Assembly: GCF_900169065.1 (NCBI RefSeq)
Contig: NZ_FXZB01000028.1
Location: 1-40,642, forward strand
Source: Brevibacterium aurantiacum
Lineage (GTDB): Bacteria > Actinomycetota > Actinomycetes > Actinomycetales > Brevibacteriaceae
Direction: 5' to 3'
DNA: 40,642 nt
Positions 1 to 7,864 of this stretch are shown here, one piece after another. Positions within the stretch are counted from its first letter, which is position 1, and every line of letters starts with the position of its first letter. Under the pieces are notes generated by a model that saw only the letters and a program-made list of their open reading frames with translations, did no database searches and was not told the DNA's origin. Position numbers and translations under genes: made by a program.

Positions 1-34
1 CCACACCTGGGTTGATTCCTAGGAAGAGACACTG

Positions 35-55
35 AACATGCTTCCAGAGCATGTT
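35..55. repeat. Perfect 8-bp inverted repeat (hairpin or operator)
   Basis: AACATGCT and AGCATGTT flank a five-base loop, followed by TTAATC. It lies about 95 bases upstream of the helicase start. It could be the terminator of a gene to the left of the window or an operator. The T-run is short, so neither role is certain. Confidence 0.45.
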
Positions 56-148
56 TAATCCTGTCTTGCCTTACTGTTTACTGGGGAAGGGGCCTATCCT
101 GTACACACATTTATGCCGCTAACCCGCAGTTTCCCCGGAAGGCTTGTC

Positions 149-3100
149 ATGAGTGAAGAGCGTCCTGACGTCGAATCAATCCTCGCGGGGCTGAAACCGT
201 TCCAACGCGCAACGGTTGAACACGTATATGCGCGCCTGTGGAGTGACGACGATGCAGTAAACAGATTCCTTGTCGCGGACGAGGTCGGCCTTGGAAAGAC
301 GATGGTCGCGAAAGGTGTCGCCGCGCGCGCTATCGACCATCTCTGGGAAGACTCAGAACGCACTGGCAAACCGATCACGATCGTCTACATCTGCTCGAAT
401 CAGCAAATCGCACGCCAAAATCTTGTGCGACTGGCTCAGCTCACTGACGGCGACGTGCAGACGAATGCCGACCGGCTCACCATGCTTCCGCGAACTATGG
501 GGAGCGCCCGTGAACAGCGGGTGCAGGTCATCGCATTCACACCGGGAACATCACTGAACTTCGGAACTGGCGCCGGAACAGTGCCCGAGCGAGTCCTCCT
601 TCACCAAATGCTCACCGGCGCGTTTCCTGAAAGGGAGTTCTCACGGAGATCATGGTCGTCATACCTCGCGGGAAGGGCAGCTGTCGAAAATTTCGACGAC
701 GAGCTCTCGTGGGCACAGAGGCAAGAACCGGTGCCAGCTGACATTCTCGCTTCGTTTCGCACGCACCTCGAAGATGAGCAAGGATCTGAAGGGCAGTCTT
801 TCCTTGAGGAGCTGTTCGATCATCAATCGAGATGGGCGCGCACTCCGCATCGGACGGAAGAGCTGCGTCGTTCTCGGTATCCGTTCATCGCTCGCATGCG
901 CGTTGCCATGGCGAGTGCGGCTCTTGAGCGACTTCAGCCTGATCTGGTGATTATGGACGAGTTCCAACGCTTCAAAGACCTGTTCGCGGACGACGATTCT
1001 GTTGTCCTTCCTCAGGCCCAGAAGCTGGCACAGCGTGTGATCAACGGCGAAGGAGCCAAGACCCTGGTCCTTTCGGCGACCCCGTACAAGATGTACACAC
1101 TGCCCGATGAAGCTGATGGCGACGATCACTACCGGGACTTCATTGACACCGTTTCCTTCTTGGCCGGACGGGAGAAAGCGCAGGAGATCGCTCGGTCCTT
1201 GAGCCTGATGAGGAAGGGTATCCTGCTAAACAGTGACGATGGGGTGGAACGAGCAGAACGTGCTCGAAGTGATGCGGAACAGGCTCTGCGTTCAGTCATG
1301 TCCAGAACAGAGCGCCTTGCCGCCACTGCCGACACGGACGGGATGCTTGAAGAAAAAGTGTTCGGCGACCTCGTTCTCACTCCTTCAGATGTCAAAGGAT
1401 GGCGGGCCCTCGACGACATCTCTCGTGCAATAGGAACGGGTGGAGCGTTTGAATATTGGAGATCGGGCCCATATACGCACAACATGATGGACACGACGGG
1501 ATACAAAACACAGGAGAAGTTCCTCAGCAAGCTGGAAGCTGATGACGAAGAACTGCTCAACACTCTTCGAAGTCATAAAGATTCGCTACTGCCATGGACA
1601 TCGATCCGCAACTACAAGCAAGTCGAACCCGCCAATCCGAAACTGCGTGCCCTGATCACTGATCTCACATCCAGTGGAGCATGGAAGCTGGCATGGATCA
1701 GCCCTTCACTGCCGTACTTCGAACCAGGTGGGGCGTATTCGGTCGCTGAAGCCCAGCGCTTCACCAAGAAGCTGATCTTCTCCGCATGGAATGTAGTTCC
1801 AAAGACAATCGCGTCGCTTGTAAGTTACGAGATGGAGAGACTCGCCGTTGCTTCATCACCTTCTGAGTCACAGAGGGGACGAGCGTACGATGACCGAACA
1901 GCATCCCCGCCTCTGAGGTTCGGGTGGGATACGGAGCGAGATCTACCTCGAAATCTGCCTAACCTCAGTGTGCTCTACCCTTCGCCCACCCTTGCCCGAG
2001 TAGGCGACCCACTTGCAGTGGCGCAAGAAATTGGGCAGGGACTGCCGTTGGATCTTGAAGCTTACGGACAACACGTGGAAACCCGGATAACAGCGATGCT
2101 GTATGACGCTGATATCCATCCTCGAAAGGGAGCAGAAGGACTTCGCCGTCGCTGGTACGGTGTCGCGCCTTTTCTTCTTGATCGCGCTGCTGCACTCCGT
2201 GAGGGGTGGGCCGCACAGATTCCCCATGATGCATGGTCGGAGGGCGACGGTGGAGGCCGACTGTCTGATCATGCACGATGGGCTCTCGACCCGCTGTTGG
2301 AGGAGATGGGCCCGCCGCCAGAGGACCTGGCCACCGTGCTCACAGTGGTCGCTGCCGCGGCTCCCGGAATCTGCGCGCTGCGTGCAATGACGCGCATATC
2401 CGAGGACGCCTCTGCGCTGTACAACGCAGAGGTGCGGCAGCACGCTCTGCACGCAGCACTTGGCTTGCGCAACCTCTTCAATCGACCGACTTTAATGGCC
2501 ATCGTTCGTGGCGCCACAAATGACTCGAGCAATGATGCTGATTCATATTGGAGGCAGGTCCTTCGGTATTGTTTCGACGGTAACCTTCAGGCCGTTCTGG
2601 ACGAATACAGTCACACTCTCAGCGCAGAACTGACAGGCGTCTCCGCCACCGAGCAAGCGCACAGACTGGCGAACCAGATTCAGCGTGCCGCGTCCATTCG
2701 GACCGCGCCGAACGGCGTCCACGACATCCGTGTCCGGCATGGACGCGCAACCGTCGAAACGCGACAGGTGAATTCGCATATCGCGGCACGCTTCGGCCGC
2801 GTTCAATCAAGCGAAGGTGCGTCGGAACGTGAAGCCACAGTGAGAGAAGGCTTCAACTCTCCGTTTTGGCCTTTTGTCCTCGCAAGCACTTCTGTCGGCC
2901 AGGAGGGCCTTGACTTCCATACCTATAGTCATGCTGTCGTTCATTGGAACCTTCCGTCTAACCCTGTGGATCTTGAACAACGGGAAGGTCGCGTCCATAG
3001 GTACAAGGGCCATGCGGTTAGGAAGAACGTTGCCGACGAATACTCGGAGCACGCGGTCGGAGAACCGGCTGGGGATCCGTGGGAACGAATGTTTCAGGCT

Positions 3101-3361
3101 GCCGAGGCTTCGCGACCTGAGGGCGATTCCCTCCTCGACCCCTATTGGGTGAAGAGCGGTGCCGCGAAAATCGAGCGGTATGTGCCGGCGATGCCTCTGA
3201 GCCGAGAAAGCCGTCACTACCGCTCCCTCGTGCGGACCGTCGGCGCATACCGGTTCGTCCTAGGACAACCCCGGCAAGAGGAGCTCATCCGGTTCCTGGG
3301 CCCTCATGCGTCCAACTTGAGAATCGACCTGTCACCACCGAGTTCGGACCGCCCAGAATGA
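149..3361 (+). CDS. Large SF2 helicase with DEFQ Walker B box
   Basis: Predicted 1070-residue superfamily 2 ATPase/helicase. Visible motifs are Walker A GLGKT near residues 47-51, a Walker B of the form MDEFQRF near 269-275 (DEFQ instead of DEAH/DEAD), the SATP motif III near 309, and motif VI QREGRVHRYKGH near 943-954. The long helicase-to-helicase insert (about 600 residues) is not recognisable. The start at 149 is preferred over the in-frame ATG at 113 because GGAAGG sits just upstream of it. The protein resembles large standalone helicases found in defence islands, and the neighbouring HEPN/MNT remnants fit that setting. A defence role is inference. No nuclease or methylase partner is visible, though one could lie left of the window. 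Confidence 0.85.
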   Translation: MSEERPDVESILAGLKPFQRATVEHVYARLWSDDDAVNRFLVADEVGLGKTMVAKGVAARAIDHLWEDSERTGKPITIVYICSNQQIARQNLVRLAQLTDGDVQTNADRLTMLPRTMGSAREQRVQVIAFTPGTSLNFGTGAGTVPERVLLHQMLTGAFPEREFSRRSWSSYLAGRAAVENFDDELSWAQRQEPVPADILASFRTHLEDEQGSEGQSFLEELFDHQSRWARTPHRTEELRRSRYPFIARMRVAMASAALERLQPDLVIMDEFQRFKDLFADDDSVVLPQAQKLAQRVINGEGAKTLVLSATPYKMYTLPDEADGDDHYRDFIDTVSFLAGREKAQEIARSLSLMRKGILLNSDDGVERAERARSDAEQALRSVMSRTERLAATADTDGMLEEKVFGDLVLTPSDVKGWRALDDISRAIGTGGAFEYWRSGPYTHNMMDTTGYKTQEKFLSKLEADDEELLNTLRSHKDSLLPWTSIRNYKQVEPANPKLRALITDLTSSGAWKLAWISPSLPYFEPGGAYSVAEAQRFTKKLIFSAWNVVPKTIASLVSYEMERLAVASSPSESQRGRAYDDRTASPPLRFGWDTERDLPRNLPNLSVLYPSPTLARVGDPLAVAQEIGQGLPLDLEAYGQHVETRITAMLYDADIHPRKGAEGLRRRWYGVAPFLLDRAAALREGWAAQIPHDAWSEGDGGGRLSDHARWALDPLLEEMGPPPEDLATVLTVVAAAAPGICALRAMTRISEDASALYNAEVRQHALHAALGLRNLFNRPTLMAIVRGATNDSSNDADSYWRQVLRYCFDGNLQAVLDEYSHTLSAELTGVSATEQAHRLANQIQRAASIRTAPNGVHDIRVRHGRATVETRQVNSHIAARFGRVQSSEGASEREATVREGFNSPFWPFVLASTSVGQEGLDFHTYSHAVVHWNLPSNPVDLEQREGRVHRYKGHAVRKNVADEYSEHAVGEPAGDPWERMFQAAEASRPEGDSLLDPYWVKSGAAKIERYVPAMPLSRESRHYRSLVRTVGAYRFVLGQPRQEELIRFLGPHASNLRIDLSPPSSDRPE

Positions 3362-3486
3362 TGACTCTCAGTTCGCCACATCTTTAGGTTGTTGCATTCA
3401 GTCGATCAAGTTCGTCACGTTTGCGTCTGGCCATGTGATTCGCCTACGGCATGTCTCGTTCATCGCCATTGCCAGGTCCAAATCGC
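3362..3486. other. Intergenic stretch, no supported gene
   Basis: Short open frames on both strands look like chance. On the minus strand the sequence continues the frame of the transposase remnant to its right, without recognisable transposase residues. Confidence 0.4.
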
Positions 3487-3600
3487 CCTGATCACGACAG
3501 CTGCCAGAGGGCGGCCATTTCCGTCGACGGCACGGTGCATCTTCGTCGTCAGCCCACCGCGTGAGCGATCGACGCCATATCCAGCCAGTTCACTCTCCGA
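3487..3600 (-). pseudogene. IS5-type transposase remnant
   Basis: Reading the minus strand, about 35 residues match the catalytic-core signature of IS5-group transposases: GYGVDRSRGGLTTK followed by MHRAVDGNGRPLAAVVI. IS5 members carry DRSRGGLTTKIHLAVDGNGRPL at this place. Sequence on both sides no longer matches, and no terminal repeats are seen, so this is an internal scrap of a once larger IS. It directly abuts the 3' end of the broken HEPN gene, and may mark the event that damaged that locus. Confidence 0.7.
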
Positions 3601-3625
3601 ATGCTCTAGCTGTCCGGCACCGACT

Positions 3626-3960
3626 TCAGGACCGACCGTGGCTAGCGACGATCCTGCGGACTGTTGCTTCCAATTCGGGGATGTCGTCTCGGGCTGTCAC
3701 CCAGACGATCGTCCTTGATGTGTCGAAGTATCGATGCGCGAGCGAATCGCGATCCGGATGATTTCAGATCACGGAATCGAAGGCTCGCTGGCGAACACAG
3801 ACTGAGGCACATCTTTCGCTGCTTCACCGATTTCGATCAGCCGAACTCTCATCGCGTCAAACAGCATGTCATCGTCAGAACCAGCACGTTGCAGATAGCT
3901 TGTGATGGCCTCACATGCGGAAAGCATGTCGAGCAGCCGCAGATTCGGGTCACTTGTCAC
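3626..3960 (-). pseudogene. HEPN (DUF86) toxin, broken by a nonsense codon and a frameshift
   Basis: The frame starts at the ATG at 3960, which overlaps the antitoxin stop, and reads a DUF86-like N-terminal part including DAMRVRLIEIGEAAKDVPQ. At PSIP the expected Trp codon is TGA. Soon after, the frame shifts, and a second frame continues RDSLAHRYFDTSRTIVWV to a stop at 3626. RDSLAH is the R-X4-H active-site motif of HEPN RNases. The intact gene would encode about 110 residues, usual for this family. HEPN proteins of this class are RNases neutralised by the adjacent MNT nucleotidyltransferase. Here the toxin is predicted to be inactive, unless the TGA and frameshift are sequencing errors. Confidence 0.85.
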
Positions 3961-4439
3961 AGCGGAACCTCGTCGAGCAGCGCCGTCGCTGAAACCGAAG
4001 CTTTGAGCCCGTTCCGGGGAATGAGGTCGACTTCTCTCCCCAGGATGCGCTCCGCGACAGATCGCATCTTCATCAACTTGGATAGGCCGACTGAATCGTC
4101 GATGTCAACGAGCAGATCCACGTCGCTGTCGGGTCGATCATCGCCACGAGCAACGCTGCCGAACACGGAGATATTGTGGCCTCCAAGTTCGGCGAGCTTC
4201 GCGATGAGCTCAGCGGAGTGGGTTCGAACCTCGTGCAGTGAATCCGGTTCGGATTCAACCACGAGACGGAATCCCGCCGCCGTCAGCAGGACGTCCAATG
4301 CTGAGACTGATGGCTCACGTCGCCCTTTTTCGTACGAGCTGATGACGCTTTGCGCGACCCCTGATCTTTCCGCCAGCACAGATTGGGTCAGACCCGCGTA
4401 TTCCCGGGCCCGACGGATCATCGCACTGGCTCTCGACAT
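3957..4439 (-). CDS. HTH-nucleotidyltransferase (MNT) antitoxin of a HEPN/MNT pair
   Basis: A protein of 160 residues with an N-terminal Xre-type helix-turn-helix (residues about 5-60, LTQSVLAERSGVAQSVISS) and a C-terminal minimal nucleotidyltransferase domain. The latter has the GSVARGDDRPDSDVDLLVD signature, where GS and the DxD aspartates bind metal and nucleotide. MNT antitoxins inactivate the partner HEPN RNase, some by transferring AMP to it, and the HTH would repress the operon. The start at 4439 is chosen over 4463 because it aligns with the HTH. No Shine-Dalgarno is obvious, so the mRNA may be leaderless. It overlaps the HEPN pseudogene by four bases (ATGA). A paralogue lies at 21641-22078. 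Confidence 0.88.
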   Translation of the reverse strand: MSRASAMIRRAREYAGLTQSVLAERSGVAQSVISSYEKGRREPSVSALDVLLTAAGFRLVVESEPDSLHEVRTHSAELIAKLAELGGHNISVFGSVARGDDRPDSDVDLLVDIDDSVGLSKLMKMRSVAERILGREVDLIPRNGLKASVSATALLDEVPL

Positions 4440-4586
4440 AGCAACACTATAGCGTATTCGCAATAACGACTGTCGAGCTCAGCAGACAGCCCACCCCGAC
4501 GACCTGCCGGCACTGTCTATCCGCGTGAGTGAGCAGGGCCTAGTCGAATTGTTCGAGACTTCCTCAGAAGCAAGCGGAAACGGATC

Positions 4587-4608
4587 CGGCTGCTGCGATT
4601 AGCAGCCG
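4587..4608. repeat. Hairpin upstream of the helicase-sigma gene
   Basis: CGGCTGCT and AGCAGCCG can pair around a six-base loop. It sits in the divergent region between the MNT antitoxin and the helicase-sigma fusion, about 107 bases upstream of the latter. It could act in the 5' leader. There is no T-run on either side, so a terminator is unlikely. Confidence 0.35.
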
Positions 4609-4714
4609 AATTGGAGCAAATGGGCGCCTACACGTGCCGAGACGTCGCAGCCGGAAACCCTATGTCAGTACCTACGTCTACTGTTGTTTCAAGCACTTCA
4701 CAAAGGAGACAACG

Positions 4715-7423
4715 ATGACTTCTCGTTCTGTTCACCCGGTCCCTGTCCGTACGTTGATCAGCCCTGCGCGCATTTCCGATGACCCGAGCGCCGCCGTGGC
4801 CGCTGATCGAATAGGAGCTTCAGTGGCGGGACCAGTCGATGCAGTCGTACGAGCACCTCGGACCGAGGAACACTTCGTCAGAATCGTGTCGTCCCGGCCC
4901 AGCAGCGAAGTCAACCCCCATCTGTGGACCTGGCAGGCGGAAGCCCTCGACACATGGCATCAGTCAGAATGCCGAGGTGTCGTCGAAGCCGTGACCGGGG
5001 CCGGCAAGACGATGATCGGCATCACCGCGGCCTTTGAGGCATTCCGCCAGGGCATCAAAGTGCTTGTTCTGGTCCCGACCGCGGAATTGCAGTCACAATG
5101 GCAACGCCGCCTAATGGAGACCCTGCCCCAGGCAGATGTCGGTACGCTCGGGAACGGGCGGCGAGATTCCCTCGGCGCTTGCGACATTCTCGTGGCCATC
5201 ATCAATTCGGCGACTCGGGCGGAGCTGCTGAAAGAGCATTCGGATGGTCTGCTCATTGCAGACGAGTGCCACCGGTACGCGGCGAAGTCCTTTTCGAAGG
5301 CTCTGCGATCCGACTTCCGCTACCGTCTCGGTCTGACCGCGACCTATCAGAGGCCGGACAAAGCGAATACAGCCGTTCTCGATCCCTATTTCGGTGGCGT
5401 CGTCTTTCAGATGTGGTATGAGCGTGCCCTGCGCGACGGCGTGATCGCCGAATTCGACATTGCGTTTGTCGGGATCGGCTTGACCGACTCGGAGCGCGGC
5501 GAATATCAGGTCGCCAGCTCAGCGATCAGCAAACTCGGCATGTCCTTGAAGAACAAGCTGAATCTTCAGGAGGCTTCGTTCGATCAATTTATGGTCGCCA
5601 TCCAAACTTTCGCCAAGAAGAAGAATGATCCTTCTCCGATTGTGTTCATGGCCCGGAAGTATCTGGACGCGGTCGTGAAGCGACAACAGGTGCTCACCAA
5701 CGCGAAGAACAAGATGAAGATCCTCGAGGGAATCGCGCCTGTGATAGCCGAGTCCAAGGGAAGTCTCATCTTCTCGCAGACAGTCGATTCATCGAGTCAA
5801 GCTGCGCTTCTGCTTCAGCGAGCGGGAATTGAGACCAAGGCTGTGTCGTCGGCGTCGAAGCCGCACGAACGTCGCGGAGCCATGCAGCAGTTCGCCAATG
5901 GTTTCGCGAAGGTTCTGTGTGCTCCTCGCATCCTTGACGAGGGCATCGATGTCCCCGATTCGGATCTCGCAGTTGTGCTCTCCGGCAGCAAGCAGCCTCG
6001 CCAGACCATTCAGCGTCTCGGGCGTATTATCCGACGCAAGAACGACGGACGACACGGACGATTTGTCGTTCTGTATGCGATCAACACGATTGAAGACGAG
6101 ACTCAAAATCGCGATCAACAGTTCGGACCAGTTGTCCCTTCCGCCCGACGGATTGCTGATTTCACCGAAACGCAGATACGCGAGCTGCGGAAATTCCTGA
6201 GGGGGCCGGTGCCTGAAGCACCAATTGCGCCGCCGGAAGCTCCCGGTAGCAGCTCTGCGTCAGAGCCGACCCTGCCCGTCGGTACGACGGTCGAGCATTT
6301 CGTTCCACCACCTCTGCTCGCCGAAGACCTCCCCGATCAGAGCGGCGGAGATGAGCAGCCCACATCGAAGAAGATCGTCCTCGTCAAGGAAGCGGACGAC
6401 GAACCTCAGGAACTTCTGCGCAGTGTCACAGATACTGATGACCTCGTCGGTGTCTACCTCAAGCAGATCGGCCAATACCCGCTGCTCAGTGCCGCCGAAG
6501 AAGTCGCAGTCGCAAAACGCATCGAAGCCGGCATGTATGCGACACACGTGCTCAGCCTTGGGCAGTATCAGACCCGGCGTGAACGCAGGTCACTCGAGTG
6601 GGTTGAAGCCGACGGAGCCGCCGCGTATGACGAGATGGTGACGTCCAATCTGAGGTTGGTCGTGTCGATTGCCAAAAAATACAACCGCAGCAAACTTGCG
6701 TTCCTTGATCTCATCCAAGAAGGCAACCTAGGTCTTGTCCGAGCGGTCCAGAAATTCGACTACACCAAGGGTAACAAGTTCTCCACCTACGCTACTTGGT
6801 GGATTCGTCAAGGAATTGACCGCGGGATCGGGGACGCTGCCAATACAATTCGCCTCCCAATCCATCTCTTCGAGAAGGTCTCAGAATTCTGGAATTGCAT
6901 GAGGGATGATGAGTCCCGTGCCGCTTGCGACCATGATCATTCGAAAGTCGAGCAGGCACTCCGGATGCAGCCGGCCTCCCTGGAGGGTTACCTCGATCTC
7001 CAATGGGACGGACACTATGCCGAGAGCCTGATGTCGTTCGACGACCGCATTGCCGATCCAGACGTATTCACTGACGACCCTGAGACAAAGATCGTCGATG
7101 TGGAACTGCTGGAGACTGTCAACTCCGTAGTCGACAGTCTGCCTGCTCGTGAAGCTGAGATCATTCGTCGTCGATTCGGGTGGAATGGCGAGCCACCTCA
7201 AACCCTAGATGCCATTGGCAATCGGTTCGCGGTGACACGTGAGCGCATCCGTCAATTGGAGAAGAAGTCAATTGAGAAGCTCAAGGAACAGTTCGAGGCA
7301 CACTCATTCTTCGCTGAAACCCACTTGCCTATGCCGAAGAAATCGATGGCGGCAACTCTGACCAGCGATTCGACGCTTCAGACCGCAGGAGATGACCCAC
7401 AGCCGACTGAGTGTGACAAATAG
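4715..7423 (+). CDS. SF2 helicase fused to a sigma-70 factor
   Basis: One uninterrupted 902-residue protein. Residues about 70-450 form an XPB/RadD-like SF2 helicase: Q-motif WTWQAEAL (71-78), Walker A VTGAGKT (93-99), DECH box (183-186), motif III LTAT (207-210), motif V DEGIDVPD (408-415), motif VI QRLGRIIRRK (433-442). A Pro/Ser/Glu-rich linker (about 495-572) leads to a sigma-70 group 1/2-type factor. This has region 1.2 (573-606), region 2 (636-720, with LDLIQEGNLGLVRAV and FSTYATWWIRQ), a short region 3, and region 4 (800-860, with VTRERIRQLEKKSIEKL). AAAGGAG six bases before ATG 4715 fixes the start; the upstream in-frame GTG at 4634 has no such site. Helicase and sigma motifs all look intact. 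The role is unknown: a helicase-assisted promoter-opening factor, or a damage- or phage-responsive sigma factor, are inferences. A fusion by misassembly is unlikely because the frame is open throughout. Confidence 0.9.
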   Translation: MTSRSVHPVPVRTLISPARISDDPSAAVAADRIGASVAGPVDAVVRAPRTEEHFVRIVSSRPSSEVNPHLWTWQAEALDTWHQSECRGVVEAVTGAGKTMIGITAAFEAFRQGIKVLVLVPTAELQSQWQRRLMETLPQADVGTLGNGRRDSLGACDILVAIINSATRAELLKEHSDGLLIADECHRYAAKSFSKALRSDFRYRLGLTATYQRPDKANTAVLDPYFGGVVFQMWYERALRDGVIAEFDIAFVGIGLTDSERGEYQVASSAISKLGMSLKNKLNLQEASFDQFMVAIQTFAKKKNDPSPIVFMARKYLDAVVKRQQVLTNAKNKMKILEGIAPVIAESKGSLIFSQTVDSSSQAALLLQRAGIETKAVSSASKPHERRGAMQQFANGFAKVLCAPRILDEGIDVPDSDLAVVLSGSKQPRQTIQRLGRIIRRKNDGRHGRFVVLYAINTIEDETQNRDQQFGPVVPSARRIADFTETQIRELRKFLRGPVPEAPIAPPEAPGSSSASEPTLPVGTTVEHFVPPPLLAEDLPDQSGGDEQPTSKKIVLVKEADDEPQELLRSVTDTDDLVGVYLKQIGQYPLLSAAEEVAVAKRIEAGMYATHVLSLGQYQTRRERRSLEWVEADGAAAYDEMVTSNLRLVVSIAKKYNRSKLAFLDLIQEGNLGLVRAVQKFDYTKGNKFSTYATWWIRQGIDRGIGDAANTIRLPIHLFEKVSEFWNCMRDDESRAACDHDHSKVEQALRMQPASLEGYLDLQWDGHYAESLMSFDDRIADPDVFTDDPETKIVDVELLETVNSVVDSLPAREAEIIRRRFGWNGEPPQTLDAIGNRFAVTRERIRQLEKKSIEKLKEQFEAHSFFAETHLPMPKKSMAATLTSDSTLQTAGDDPQPTECDK

Positions 7424-7625
7424 GGCGGAGAAAGGCTGAAGGCTCGTCTCCGAGGGGCAGCGGTGCCAGCCGCCCGCAATCATTTGCTGCTCTATGGTCC
7501 ACTGCGTTCCTGCTCAGGCGAAAAGTACGCGCTCTGACCTGCAACGAATCAGACGGTCAGGCCGAGTTTCCGATAGTATTAACACCTTTGTACCGTTCTC
7601 ACTGGCCCGGTAACCGAATTGCAGA
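7424..7625. other. Intergenic, no supported gene
   Basis: About 200 bases following the helicase-sigma gene. No convincing coding frame, tRNA or strong terminator is seen. Confidence 0.4.
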
Positions 7626-7702
7626 TGGGTGAGTCCCATAGAGTGGTGGCATTCCCACCAGGGACTTCACCTCCAAAAACGTGAAGAACCATCGTGGGAT
7701 CC
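7626..7702 (+). mobile_element. Solo end of an insertion sequence
   Basis: About 77 bases starting TGGGTGAGTCCCATAGAG are nearly identical (two mismatches or indels seen) to 40516-40591, where the same block is followed by what looks like a transposase start. Sequences before and after the block differ between the two places. This copy is therefore an orphan IS terminus whose interior has been lost. Confidence 0.7.
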
Positions 7703-7864
7703 GCGCAGATGAGGTTCTCCAGACATACACGCCAAGCCTCTTGGACGATTCCAGCAGCCCGCATAAGGCTGACCATCGATAGCTGTCGCACAAACTGAAG
7801 AGCCGTCATAGCGGGCCACGCAGCGAGCGAAACAGCAGAGTGCGCTGCGTCGTCGTTGCCGGTG
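7703..7864. other. Intergenic, possible short coding remnant
   Basis: The minus strand from 7809 reads about 36 codons with plausible codon use (beginning MTALQFVRQLSMVSL) before running into the IS end. I do not recognise it. It may be the 5' part of a gene cut by the IS, or a chance frame. Confidence 0.25.
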
